Below, one piece after another: positions 1 through 13,240 of a DNA stretch of 64,000 nt. How positions within the stretch are numbered: position 1 is the first letter of the stretch; every line of letters begins with the position of its first letter. The DNA lies in assembly GCA_029207755.1 (NCBI GenBank), contig JARCOQ010000003.1, positions 95,868,646 through 95,932,645 of the forward strand. Direction: 5' to 3'. The stretch comes from Chamaea fasciata (lineage: Eukaryota > Chordata > Aves > Passeriformes > Sylviidae). The notes under the pieces were generated by a model. That model saw only the letters and a list, made by a program, of their open reading frames with translations. It was not told where the DNA came from and did not search any database. The position numbers were made by a program, and so were the translations under genes.

Positions 1-357
1 GGCAGTGGCAGGAAATTGTATGGATGCAGGCACTGCAGTGGAATGTTGTTCTCTTCACCCTCCTCAGGCACTGTCTGACCCCAAAACACCCAGAGGTTTT
101 TGGTGTGCCTTTGCACCTGTCAGGGCAACATCTCCTAGAAGTCCGAGGAAGCATCTCTTTCTCAGGATCAAGATGGTCATGTATTTTTATTCCTCTAGCT
201 TGACGGGCTCGCAGGACATGATACGGTCGAGGATGTAGCCTTAAAGAGCAAGTTTGGGCAGCTGGGGTAGAAGGTGAAAATCTAAATCTTACTATTATCA
301 CTGCTATGATGTGTTAACACATATGCCTGGCTTTTCTTAGTGGGACACCATAAGGTA
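1..357. other. Unassigned noncoding sequence
   Basis: I see no recognisable gene or repeat here. The 77-codon open frame at 5-238 has no familiar motif and no supporting splice or promoter signals. Confidence 0.4.
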
Positions 358-700
358 CACACAGCTCAGGCCCCTCACTACAAGAAAGACACTGAGAAGT
401 GAGTCCAGACAAGGGCAAAGGTGCTGCTGAAGCATCTGGAACACAAGTTCTACGAAGAGAGGCTGAGGGAGCTGAGGTTGTTTAGTCTGGAGAAAAAGAG
501 GCCTAAGGGGGACTTTATTGCTCTCTACTTCAAAAGCAGTCAGGTGGGGCAGCCTCTTCGCCAGTAATGTGCAACAGGACAAGAGGAAAGGGCCTCAGGT
601 TGTGCCAGAGGGAGTTTATATTGGATATCAGGAAAAAATTATTCCCTTTAAAGGATTATCAAGCATTGGAACAGACTGCAGAAGGAAGTGGTAGTACATA
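358..700 (+). repeat. CR1 LINE fragment (3' part of ORF2), degraded
   Basis: The stretch follows the 3' coding part of avian CR1: a segment like 'aagggcaaaggtgctgctga', then a region corresponding to the leucine-rich [14 protein letters not shown] peptide, then the 'ggacaagaggaaagggcctc' block and the 'ttggatatcaggaaaaaatt' block. In the 567-758 reading frame the peptide keeps the CR1-like pattern NRTRGKGLRL followed by LDIRKK. The copy is 5' truncated and stops before the CR1 3' tail, so it is a dead fragment. Orientation is plus. Confidence 0.88.
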
Positions 701-3700
701 TGCAAAGATAGCTGGACCTTACGAAGATCAGCCTCCTGCTGATGTAAGCTGTGTGTAAATGAATCCATAAAGTAGCCTCAACACAATCAAAATACAGATG
801 AAATCTAGTTAGTGACTAACAAATTACTCATTATCTGTCCAAACTATCTGAACTTCCAAAGGAGCCAGCTAGGCACTCCAGGCCCTTTGTCCCTGTACTA
901 CTTCTTTCACAAGCACATTAAAGTATTGGTTTTAAATGAAACTAGGAACTAAAGAGTAAAAAGACAAGTTTCTGACTTAGGACTGTGTCCTGCTTCTCAG
1001 ATCAGGAAGCTGTGGCAGTACAAAGACCTGGCACAAAACTTGCATTACATTTAATTTGGAGAGGTAAAGAGTTCTGAACACTGCACAGAGATTTAAATCC
1101 TCATGTGCACCCACAGGCAAATTTTTGTGTGGGTGGATAAAAGCAAACTCTCTTACGTAATTCCTTGCCTACGTGACGTTCTCAGAGCACTCTTTATAAG
1201 CAAAAGTAATGATTTTTTTGCTCCTGTGTTTCCTCCCTACAACCTAAATTTGCTCCTGCATATTCCTCCCAGCTGGCATTAACTGCTTTTGAGCTCTGAA
1301 TTTCTATTCATCCAGGGCAGCACTCAGCTCACCAAGCGTATTTCACCTGTGCTTTTTGGCAAGACTCAGTTCTAAGCTGGTGTCTGACACAGTGGATCAG
1401 CATATTAACACATGAACCCTGCTCATGCTAGGGTGTGATTTCCAGCCTCCGTCTCGCAGCCAGTTTGCAGACTCTGTTGTTCCAGATAAAACGTGCTGCT
1501 CTTCAGAGAGATTACACTGAAGCAAAGGGAGCAGCCCTCCAAACTAAATTTGCAGAGTGGCACATAGGGCATCTTTTTAAAGTTGTACAAAGGAGTTACA
1601 AACCTAAATCTTGGAAGATAAAAGACAGAGTTGCACTCAGTTATCAAGTGTCTTTCTACAGATAAGCAACATTCTGATTTTAATTATTTTCACACCTTTA
1701 ATAAGCACTACAAATCTTTCAAACCAACATTTTGCATTCTTTTGTGTATTTTATTTTTGTTTAGCACACATGGTATTTTTCCTATATATTAAGTGGGTTA
1801 AATATATTGCAGCGTGAAGAAGGAATCTTTCTGAATGTATTTTAGTAAAGACCTGTTTATGTAACTTTACAGGTCTGTTTAGGAAATTCATTTCCAAGAA
1901 AAAAAAAAAAAATATTGCTTTCAATCCCATAACTGTAAAGCATCTTATATCAGATGGCAACTAGCCAAATTAACTTCCCTCCCATTTGAATGAAAGAACT
2001 AGGGAATGTAACAAATTTTTTATTCTCCAGGTTGACTTCAGTGGTATGCATCAGCAGACCTAACAGTGCCAAAGCAAACACACGAGCTTCTAAGTTCAGA
2101 AAGTCTTTTTTTTTTTCTACACTGCATTAAATGGAAAACTATTACTTGTTTTCTTTCCAAAGCAGGTGGCAAGAAGGCAGGAGCTATAGAAAATAAAGGT
2201 CTAATAGGAGACAGAATGAATTTGTTAGATGAAACAATGGGTAGTAAGAGGTGTTAATTACTGCAACACACCAGCCCTCTTCTTTTTTTTTTTTTTTTTT
2301 CTTTCCTGTTTTAATTACTCTCTGGTAAATAATTCCTTCCCTAAACTTGTTTTTATCATCCTATCTCTATTTCTCATTTAGGTATTAATCGATTGCTCTG
2401 TTTTTATCTGAGGACCAGCACTCCACCATTCTGTCTTTATCACATTTCTTTTTCCCTTCAGAAGTCAGCAGGATTGCTGATTCAAGCAACATTGAAAGGT
2501 GACTGATGACCATTTTATACGAATGACATTTGGCTTTTATGAAGAGTTATATACACTACATAATAAATAACCCACAAAAATAATTGTGCATGGTTTATTA
2601 AGAACTCCAATATTGTTTTCAAAACAATTTTATGTGATCTGAATGTAGGCATTTGGAAAACAGAACATGGCCACCTGAGTGCTGTATATGCCACAGGCCT
2701 TTCTTCCTCATTACTGTATGTATAGTCACTTCAGAACAGACCATTGCAGATGTGAACAAAACCCATTAAAACTAAACAGGACAGATGTTGCTCCAGTGTC
2801 CTTCAGGGAGCAATAGGGAAAATAGGAAATGGCTAACAGAACTCTCAGCAGGCAGGCCTGAGAGTGTGCAGCAGACTTTGGGTTTGCCTTTCAGGATAGC
2901 ATCTGTTTGAACCGCAGACCAGAAGGACACTGAGGGAGGAAACAACTCACAGGGCTATCACACGGATACCAAACACACATTTAAGTAGACAGGTGAAAAA
3001 TCTTTCTATATACACATTTCAAATATATTCCCTGCCATTTCTCTGTGCACGGCTGCGTGACAAGATGTTTCTTGTTTGGTCTAAGATATAGCAGAAATCA
3101 AGAACAACTGAACTGAAGCCAGTGTGGTTACACAGTGCACAACTCTGTAAGGGGACTAAGGCTGCAAACTCAGGAACTGACTCAATGTAAGTGTCAAGTA
3201 AAGCACTCCATCAGGACTTACGAAGAGATGCTGACAGCAAGTGCATTTGTGCACTTCCTCAAAGTCTCCAAACTGTATCTTCCTTACTGCTTAACTACTA
3301 CATAATCTTTGCACCATTTCCAAATCCCCTGATATAGACAAGGAACAGCTTTTATTTCTTCCTGTAACCAAGTCCCTAATCAGACTACTTCCTCATGTGA
3401 AGAATGAAAATTAGGCTGCTTATGCAATTCCCATATTTAAACTTTTTTCCTTAACTGATCAGTATTTATGTGGGTCCAAATACAAATGAGACTATTAGCT
3501 TTCCTCAAAATTCATTTAATCAATTGTAGATATATGTCTGTGTATACCAACTTCTGTTTCTCTCCTCTCCACACAGAAGAATGATAAAGCATAAAATATA
3601 ATAGCTCTCTAACATAATTCTTATAGTATATAATTCTTGTGCACATGCACCTTATGCAGGCTCCTTCCAACAACGTAAAAAAAGGCAAATCCTTCCGAGA

Positions 3701-6700
3701 CAAACACATTTAATAATGCTATAAGGCTAAAAAAATAAAGGTAAGAGATTTTTGAAAATACAGTAGGAAGATTGAGGAGAAAAAAAAAGCTGAAAAGAAA
3801 AGCAATAGAGCACTAACTTGAGAGATCAGATGGCTCCAGTGACGAAGTTAAATTAACAACTTTTAAAGTTCATCATATGCTAAAGTGATAAATAGGAAGG
3901 TTTAGAATAGAAATTAGATGTGTAACTGGAGCTGGGGAAATATTTACGTGTAAAAAAGCACCTGTGACCTGTCCCTGTTTGTCATTAGAAGAGGTGAGTA
4001 CCCAGAGTAGAAACAACTTGAGTAACACATCAGGAAACAGGAGGGAGAAGGTCAGAGAAGAACAGAAAACACAAGCAGAGACAGTCTGGGAAGGAACAGA
4101 GGCAGAGCTGGATTTGGGAGAGATCAGGTGAATTAGCCAATGAAGGTGACACAGGATGCGGTGATACAGTCTTGTCTCCTGGAACAAGACAACAGTCTTG
4201 CCACAGCAGTCTGAAAACCTAGACAGTGTTCAAGTAAGCAGCTGAATTAATAATGAAGCTTTTAATCAGATAGAAGTAACCAGAAGATATATATTGTCTT
4301 ATAGTTCAATGTAGAAACCTGGCCAAGGGAGACAACATTCCTATTTTTTGGCTACTTTTAAGGATAGATATGGATCAGAGGCCCTTCCTATTGAGAAGAC
4401 AGCTTATAGATACAAATTAACCCTCAAGTATCCCATAAAACTCCTTCCCGGAAGCTAGTCCAGAGACTTACAGATCTCCTAGTCTGAAATCCTCTTCTCA
4501 CTCCCAATTAACTCTTGTGCTAGTACTGGCCTTTAGCCGAAATAGCTCTTCTCCCTGCTGTAAGCGTCTATCTATACTGCAGTGTATTCACCGAAGCAAA
4601 TGCACTGCCAAGTACCAGCTGCAGTGCAAGCACGGGTCTCTGCAGGTTCCAGAGAGGGATGTCAGAACCACAACAACCAGCTTTCCTCCTTCCAGTTGAG
4701 CGTGTCAGTAAGGGGGCCTATGGTACACACTTTCAAACGTGAGAAACCAAGTGCTCTGAGACGGTCTGAAAGGTGATCAGCGTCCTGAGAACTGATGTAC
4801 TCCAGTTAGCAGTTTCTCCGGTATACAATGAGAGATACCAAAGGCAGGGCATTTTGAGTGAGACCATGCTGTTAATTTAGAATGCCTTTGCTAGTTTAGC
4901 TCATTAACTAACTCACACCACAAAACCCTTTTATACTGTGTGACTTTCTCTTGGATGAAGGAAGAGTGAATGGGAAACTGAGAGAGAGATCTAAATTTCA
5001 AGGATCTAGACCGACTTTCCCTTTGATTTTTAAGAGAATTTCACTGCTACCACTCACAGAGTCAGTGCTCTGAAAGGAGATTTATTAATCAAACACAAGA
5101 AATAAACATTTCTAATGAGACTAAGTCAACTACAGGAATGGAAGCAAACAGAGCTCACGAAGGGGGCTTGTTATGCAGCCCACAAAACGCACAAGAAAGG
5201 TGCCCACAAAGCTGGACTCCACAAATATTCAATTGGCAACGCTTTAAAGGCAGCTGTTAGAATAAATGTATTTTCTCCCACTTTTCTATGTATGAAGTTA
5301 GCTGATTTTACAAGTATCTTCTAAAACAGCAGTAAATACCACTGAAAGCCAGTACAACCGTTGAACAGAACATCACTGAAAGACCAAATCCAAATTGTTG
5401 AAAGTTTAGAGCTAAAAAACACTGAAACATAATAAACACAGGAAGATCTCACAGACATCTTAGAGGACAGGTGCAGTATGAAGAATCACAGCAATGACAT
5501 TCCTGCATAAATTGCTGGTTGATTTATGTTACCTTTTCAGTATTTATCATACTGGGTGTATCCACTGCTATGTGTTATCATACATTAGTGCCACAACACA
5601 ACCTGATACACAGAAATACATATATTCCTTTTACAGAAAGAAAGGCAAAATTAATAAAGAAAAAAGTTTAGATGTAGAAAATACACTTTGACTTGTTTTC
5701 TCACTTTTTTTTGGTATGTGTGTAAAACTGCACAGGCAGTAATCATGTACACAAGTCATTTAAAAACAAGTCTTTTTGAAAACAAGTCCTTCATCCACAT
5801 GGCTATTTATGTTACATGTTTTACTGCACCAGATTAATCCTACAATTTTATTTCATTCTCTTGTTCTTTCTTGGCTACTAGACCCTCAGGCTATTTTGTA
5901 ATATATTTTAAAGATTAAAATATTATTTTGTTTATCTAATAATTAGAGTACATTTTCAGTTATTTTTTGTAATCCAATTTTTTTTTTTCATAAATAACTG
6001 TACTTCCCCCAAAAAGTAAAAGATTGGCAGCATTCTCAGCTCAACATTTAGTCCACATTCTATTAAGTATGGGTGCCTCATGTGTTCTGGAGGATACCAT
6101 CCCAGGAGCAAAAGGCTAATTCATTCTTCATGCTTATTCAGTCCTTGGCCTTTCTACTGATACTTCCAACAAGGATGCCAATTCGCACTAATCAAGGTAG
6201 TGGATTTGTGATTTTGAACCCTTCACTAGACACTGCACTAATACCATCCACGCTTTTCACAGAATACATGAAATAACTGTCAAATGATAACTCCTAGTGT
6301 CATCCTCATACAGTAAAATTTTGGCTTCAGCTTATGGAACGTGATTTCTTTAACCAATGTATCTGCCCTTATTTTAAAAAAATTGAAGATTTAAAAGAGT
6401 TGTCCACGAAATGTGTATCTTTTTAAAATGCACTTAAAAACCACTGCGGTCGTAAAAACCCACAGAAAACATACAAACCTGCACCAATCACATATATTCT
6501 TTAAGCAGTACCTGTCACATGTTATTACTCTTATTATCATGGAATGAAATAGAAGTTTTTCATGTGAGTAAAAGAGTTCAGCTTCTTGGTCAGCAAAATT
6601 ATGCAAGAAACTGCACAAGGCGAAGTTTTTTCTCAGGTATCTGGAAAAGATGAACCAAAGAGAAAGCAGTCTCTGTGCGTGTATGCATGTGTTCAGATTC

Positions 6701-6782
6701 CATGCTTCTTTTTCAAAAAACAAGTACAGAGAAGTAAAACTTTTCAAAATACTTTTATATACATGTGTGCCTGTGTGACTGT
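701..6782. other. AT-rich noncoding stretch without recognised genes
   Basis: About 6 kb of AT-rich sequence. It holds simple homopolymer runs (A-run near 1899-1914, T-run 2283-2300) but no repeat family, RNA gene or coding exon that I can recognise. Open frames here are short and show no domain-like composition. Confidence 0.5.
2283..2300. repeat. Poly(T) run
   Basis: Eighteen consecutive T. It is flanked by T/C-rich DNA and is not adjacent to a recognisable retroposon body. Confidence 0.9.
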
Positions 6783-6955
6783 CACAGAACGATTGGAAGG
6801 GACCTTAAAGATCATCCAGTTCCAACCCCCCTGCCATAGGCAAGGATGTCACTCACTAAACCAGGTTTCTAAGGGCTCCATCCAATCTGGCCTTGAACAG
6901 TCCCAGGAATGGGGCATCCACAAGCTCCACAACTTCTCCAGGCAATGCCTATCTG
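6783..6955 (-). repeat. CR1 LINE 3' end, antisense
   Basis: The plus strand reads 'gattggaagggaccttaaag' followed by the 'atcatccagttccaaccccc' block. This is the reverse complement of the CR1 3' untranslated end, so the element lies on the minus strand. The downstream segment matching 'ggggcatccacaagctccac' continues the CR1 pattern. It is strongly 5' truncated. The 183-codon plus-strand open frame at 6586-7137 overlaps it and is not a gene. Confidence 0.9.
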
Positions 6956-7531
6956 TCTGTCCATCTCTCTATCAAACCAACCTCAGAAAAGCCCAAGATG
7001 TTTGTGAATGTTTATATCAACAGTTGATCTGTAAACAGATCTACATGATAAAACAGGTTGCATCCCTAAGTTACTTCAGTTATCCAAACTTGCTAGTTCC
7101 TAACCTCATTGAACCTCTAAGAACTAGACTTCCATAATGTCAAATTGAACAGGGACAAAACTTACCCACAAACAGAACTAATTTGCAAGTTTAATCATGT
7201 TTTCTGGGCTATATTTCCTTCTCTTTTGCTTATACAAAGTTTCTCTAGTAAAGCCTGCTTCTTCCTCTCATTCCCTCAACCCAAAGAGCAAAATTATCAT
7301 GTAAGCTAAAGAGTGGAACTTATCCTGGAACATTTCAGAATGCAAACTCTGAAAACTCAACCTGTATTTCCAAATGCCTGCAACAACATTATAACCATCC
7401 CACAATGCCAGTTCTTTTAGTTTGTTAATGTTTATATACTGTTAACACTGCTGTTCAGCACAAATTACTGAGCTGCTCCTTCTGATACATTACTTTAAGA
7501 AATGCATAACTGCAACCTTTGGTAATATGAT
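6956..7531. other. Unassigned noncoding sequence
   Basis: No gene, RNA or repeat recognised between the CR1 3' end and the LTR. Confidence 0.4.
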
Positions 7532-8419
7532 TGTAGGTTGATGACAACCACCCAATGACTCTTGCACTCCCCCTCCTCACGACAATGGGGAAACAAGATG
7601 AAAAGGCTCATGGGTCAAGACAAGAATGAACATTGAGATCACTTAACAATTGCCATTAAGGGCAAAACAGACTTAATATGGGGAAAATTAATTTCATTTA
7701 TTGAGAATTAAAGATGGACTTGAATGGTGAGAAACAAAGACAAAATCTAAAATACCTTCCCTTCACCTCCACATTCTTTCCAGGCTCAACTTCACTTCTT
7801 CCTACTCTACCTCCTGTCTTTCCTGCCCCAAACTGCTAAAGGAATCAGGAAGCAGGGGTGAGGTCAGTCCATAACAGCTCCTCTATGCCACTCCTCCTCC
7901 TGCCTTTCCCCTCTTCTAGTGTGGGTCCTTCCACAGACTGCAGGCCTTCACAATAAACCTTCTCCTCCATGTGCTCTCCAAAGACCACAGATCTTTCTGG
8001 AAGTATCCACCAGTTCTGGCATAGGATCCTCCACAGGCTGCAGTATGGGTATCTGCTCCACGATGATCCTCTCCAACAGCTGCAGGAAAATACCTGCTCC
8101 ACCATCATCTCTTCCATGGGCTGCAAAGGAGTATCTGCCCTGGCGCTTATAAGTGCTTCCTCTGCCTCCTCCCCTTTCTGCCCTTGGTGTTTGCGAGTTT
8201 CTCACACTTTTTCCCCCCTCACTTCTCCCTGCCTATGCAATCCTTTTTGCCCGTTCTTATGATACCACAGAGATGTTACTAGCTGACGGGCTCGGCGGTG
8301 TCCTGCAGTGGGTACATCGAGGAACCACCTGAAATTGGCACAGCAGACCCTGAACACCTCCCACAGAGGCCACCCCTGCAGCACCCCCCCACCACCTTGC
8401 CACCTACACACAATACACA
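7532..8419 (-). mobile_element. Solo LTR of an avian endogenous retrovirus-like element (about 890 bp)
   Basis: I recognise this as a widespread bird interspersed repeat that I take to be an LTR. On the minus strand it runs from TGTGTATTG (near 8419) to CAACCTACA (7532), giving TG...CA ends, and has an AATAAA signal at 7702-7697 about 165 bp before its 3' end. The middle holds a degenerate tandem array in which a CTGCAG/CTGCAA core recurs at 8038, 8080 and 8121 (period about 42 bp), plus a related core at 7938. No primer-binding site, gag, pol or env lies next to it, so it is a solo LTR. No clear target-site duplication is visible, which fits an old copy or slightly misjudged ends. The family name is uncertain. 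Confidence 0.7.
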
Positions 8420-11400
8420 TTGCTAAAGATATTGATTGCCCTTTGCGTGCTAAAGGAAGAGTTACTTGATGCTGACTGCATTATGCAGCCTTGCCTCCAC
8501 TTTGGAAGGACAGACCTGTCTACCAGTAGAGACTGCACCACTTGACACAGCTGGTGAGACTTCGTAAGAGTCTCTACCACCATCACAGTAAAAGCCAGCT
8601 GAGTAACATTATGGTCTTCACTTAAACAAATTGCTCCTTTCTTGATACCAGAGACCTGGAAAGCTGTTGAAGTCTATACAGTACTTCGCCTTATTTGTTG
8701 CCTAACAGATCTTCCTCGCTGTGTCTTTTATACAGAGACAAAGTTACACCAACATAACTGCTAAAAACTACGTCAGCCTCTGCAATACTCCTACAGTAGC
8801 ATCTGTGAGCTAAGGGCAAAAAAGATTAAGCATTGTATGCTGGCCTTCTTTACAAAATACATTCTGTTAGCAAAAAAAAAGATATGCTAGAATCGCCAAA
8901 TCTTGCAGTACTTCAGTAGAGCTTCTACCATACTATTTGTACTTCTTAAATAATAAAAACAATGCTTGCTGGGACAGATGGATAATCACATAAAACTAGT
9001 AAGTTCCCCATAAAACCTATAAGGTTCTCTACATAAATAGTGCTTATTACTATAATACTCACTGTTAAGCAGGTTGAGAGAAATATGAAAAATTAAAACA
9101 AGTGAGGTGTATGTTGATTTTCCAGAAAAAATTAAATTTCTTATTTACTGATTTTTTTTAACTTCATCTAGACAGCTTTATAGCATCTTAACAAATATTT
9201 TCAGATTAAAATGCCAACCCAGATGACACCATACTCAGGAAACAATCCCTGGGGCAGGAAAGAGGGTCACAACATAGACTTAACCATCTGCCAAAGTGGA
9301 TTTACAGTGTTTACAGTTAGCTAAGTTATTCACTGCAAATATACTCTGTGTGGAAAAATAGCCCTTTTTTTCCTGCTATGTAAACTGACCTTGACCTTAC
9401 TGACAGTGTTCAGTATTCCTAAATCTTATCAGAGAGATTCTTAAAAATAATTTTATCCATGGATTGTTATTGGAATGTACACTGCAAGGAATAAGCAGCT
9501 GAGAGTGGTCACCCAGGTCACACAGCAGCAGCTCAGTACCCTGACTAGTGTTAGAACAGAACCAACCCTATGTGGCTATGGCCACCAGCCATCTGACAGT
9601 AGTAATGAGAACATGGTACAAAGAAAGTCCACCAGCAATGTGTCTGACAAATCTGTTCAAAAGATACATTTGTCAAACAGTTTTGAGTAACTAAAAAATC
9701 GAGAAAAATCTGTTCATACACAATTCACGAAGAAGGAATAAGAACAAATTTGCCAAGCAAATTGTTTGCTATGCATAGATATCCCAGCTGTCCTCATTAT
9801 CTTACTTATCTTGTTTAAATCTCCCTTGCACTCCTACCCTTTTGCCTGGTTTACCCAATGTCATTGATTCCTTTATCATGACATGTTTTCTCAAAGGCAC
9901 AATCGTATCTCCACCTGAAAAACTCATTCTTTCACTGACACTTGCTTTAGTTGTACTTTTGATCTTTCAGATCATTTGGAACGAAATCACAAAACTGTTA
10001 AACATTTCACAAAAGCTCATAGAAATTTTCTCATTGAGTGTGTGACATTGTCGTAAGTGCCAGTAAAATGGCTGCTGCAAACAGATACAGGGATTCAGAA
10101 TTCCTAACACAGCAACTAAAGGTACTCAAGTCTTCTGCCAGATTACAATATTGCTGCTAAAAGGAAGAAGGATAAGCAAGTGCCATGTCCAATAACCATG
10201 CCAACTCCGTCACAGTCTTCCTGTACAACTTTGGAAAAAGGCACATAGGTTCTCCTCTGCAATACAGGATAAAAACACATGTCTGTCTGGAAAAACTGTC
10301 ATGAAGATAAATACATTAAAGACTGCCAGATGCATGGGAACCATAGTAATGGGATTACACTGAATACAAATAGATCACATGTGAGAAGACGTGCAGGGAT
10401 GTGCACACTCAGAAGGTAAATTAAAGGTGAGAGGGGGAATGCATAGGAAATTGGCACTCTGGCACTCTTTAGATTTTGGTAAGAGAAGTCTAATTATGTT
10501 GCAAAATTAGGGCATTAAACCCAGTTGAAGACATCTGTCCCATGGAGCAAGCAACACTGTACTGTGTAAACTTCGTAAGGATTTATTGCAACATCCATGT
10601 TAGATAAAACCACACAGCCTTCTCTCTAATTCTTCCTACTATTGATAAGGTCCTGGTACACTTACATTTTGAAAAGGGGGAAATGACAATAGTGCAGCGA
10701 GGTCAGACATTGTTAAAGCAAGGAAAGCAGCAGGGGACAGAAGTCAGCAGAGACAGATCATGCAGGCTGTTCACCCTGCTGGGACTGGAATTGCTGCAAA
10801 CACTAGAGCCAGAATACAAGGGCTTCACTAATTCTCAACATATGAATAGTAAATATTTTCAATTTGAAGTGATATTTGCATGCAATTTAGCTGCATCAGT
10901 TCCAATCTTGCTCTTTTTTTCGTAGCCAGTCAGCTTTATTGTTGAAGTAATGTTGAGGCACAAACATGTAGAGCAAAGTGCATGTGTAACTTGTAAACAA
11001 GCCCTCTCTACCACCTCAGAATGCATCAAACAGCCCTTGGAGAAACAGAAGCAAATAGCATTGCCCTGGATTAACAGCACAGAGCTGGAGGAGAAAAGAA
11101 ATCACCTACTAAATCTTAGGTACTCAGTTTCTTAAGAGAGGGATAAACATTTTGTGTATTAAATGGGTACCAACAGTTTGAAAATTACACTTCTGCTCAA
11201 AGTTTTTTTGATCACTATATTACAAGTAGCCCATCAAATTACCATGACTACCAAAAAAATTCCTAACAAAATATTTCTTTCACTTTTTTTCAGATTTCTT
11301 ACTTGAAGCACATTATGGAATTTATTAGACAGCCAGTCTAAGATTATTAAGGTAAGGACAGTGAGTCTTAAATATTTCAAAGACCAAAATATTCAGCTTG

Positions 11401-13124
11401 AAGATTATTAATATCTTCTCTCTGTTTAATGGGACTATTAATATTTTTCAGATTAAGGACATGCTAAAAATGCTATGCCATGACATCAGTTTGTTTGTTT
11501 GTTTTTTCTTTGGCACCACATTTTTAAATGTTTCAAATGTCAGAAAAAGGTAAACAAGAAAGCAGCAATAAACACATTTTAAAGACTGAATCCCAAATTA
11601 ACAAAGAAAACCACATTAAATGCAAGTGAATTTATCTTTCAAAAAATATGTAAAGATTTTTTTCTTCTTTTACTCACTTAACAAATCCAATTTCCATACA
11701 CAGCAGATATGCTAGACATGTAGATTCTTGTGAAGTCATCAGCTATCAGGTTAAACTTTGAGTGCATGTCTTGAAAATTAATTTAATGGCATATTTATTA
11801 TTTGACATAGTGTGAGTTAGTTCATTGCTGCTTTGGACCACCCCAACACCTAAGCCATGGTTAGTTACTGCTCTATTTGCAGGCTACCAAGTAGTACAGG
11901 ATCACTGCTCTTCCCAAACAACCACTGCTCCCTTGTAGTCATGTCCCCTCCTGTTTGTCTGCCAGTCTCTAAACATTCTCATCATCCTCAGCTGCTCCAA
12001 CAAATCTAACCAGATCACTTATAAGAAGGTATGAAATATCACAGGAGTCTGGCCTCTCAGGACCAGTGAGAACAAATGTCTGTACCCACAAACTTCCTCT
12101 AGAGGCCACTCTCTGCCCTATCATCCTTATCAAAAGGTCAAATACTTTTCCCTTCCTCCACTCAAGAAACACACCCAGAAAATTCCTCCCTCCCAGTTCC
12201 CTTAGAATCTGGCTCATCATTGAGGACTCCTAGCATGAGGCGATGGCCCCAATGGCCTGCTGCCAGAATCCAAAATGTATGTAAATGTTTACACTCAGCC
12301 AATTCTTGTTTTCTATTAATACTGATAATCTTTGGTAAGTTCAATATAAACTCTTCTTTTTATGGCAATCCTATTTATAACAATACTGTGAAATATGAGT
12401 AACAAATTTTCTGTTCATCAGAGGCAACTTCTTCACTATTTACTAGGGCATTTCTGCCTTTATTGATTGCATGTATATGCATGAATGTGGAGTTCAGTGT
12501 TTCTGTGAAATAAAGCTAATTACTGGTCTTTCCAGTACTCCCAACAAACCAAACCAAAAATACCGGGTCAAGCAAGAGAATTTTCACTATCAGCGTCCAA
12601 ACTGTCAAAAGGTTTCAGTAACATTATAACCCTAAACAACTATTGTATCATGTGGTCTAAGCTCAGGCTGATCACTGTGGCCTCAGTGGTATCAGATAAA
12701 AATGGTATTATCACCTTTTGATCTGGTTTGTGTCAAAGGAAATCACAAGGGTTATAACTTGGCCACAAATAAGAAATACCTTCAGAAATGGTGAGAAACT
12801 GATCAGCTAGAACACACCAAGATGATTCAGCAAGTACAACAATCCTCATACTCCAGAGAAATCCTCCAAGTCTCTGACACAGAAGACTCTCTTAATGACA
12901 TTGAGAAAATTCCTCTCTGATCACATACTTGGCAAGGGGTTTGATCTTAAGACCGTGAGCAAGACACAATAGCCTTGCATCTCAGAAAGAAAAAGTTATG
13001 TTTTGCTATGAAACAATGCTCTGTCCTGTTCGGCATCTTGTGTTTAACTGTGCTCAACCATGGATATCTGAGGTGTATTTCAGAAAAAGACTGTGTTAAT
13101 GAATTACAAAAAAACACATCTCAA
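8420..13124. other. AT-rich noncoding stretch without recognised genes
   Basis: No exon, RNA gene or clear repeat family is recognised. Around 9490-9600 there is a weak MIR-like look ('caggtcacacagcag'), but it is too diverged to call. The small open frames here have no supporting features. Confidence 0.45.
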
Positions 13125-13240
13125 AATCATAGAATGTCCTGAGTTGGAAGGGTGGCCAACAAGGATCATCCAAGTAAAAGTTCAGGCCCTGCACCAGAAA
13201 ACCCCAAGAATCATTCCATGTGCCTGAGAGAGCTGTCCAT
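13125..13240 (-). repeat. CR1 LINE 3' end, antisense
   Basis: The plus strand shows 'aatcatagaatgtcctgagt', then 'ttggaaggg', 'aaggatcatccaagt' and 'accccaagaatcattccatg'. This is the reverse complement of a CR1 3' end of the subfamily with the 'ggccctgcac' and 'ccatgtgcctgagag' blocks. It is short and degraded; its 5' boundary is lost near 13240. Confidence 0.82.

Noticed and set aside
6586..7137. 183-codon plus-strand open frame, the longest outside GC-rich DNA except for 37560-38213
   Set aside because: It runs through an antisense CR1 3' end (6783-6955) and has no domain; composition and context indicate chance.
9490..9600. MIR-like short interspersed element
   Set aside because: Only a short 'caggtcacacagc'-type similarity; too diverged to support without an alignment.
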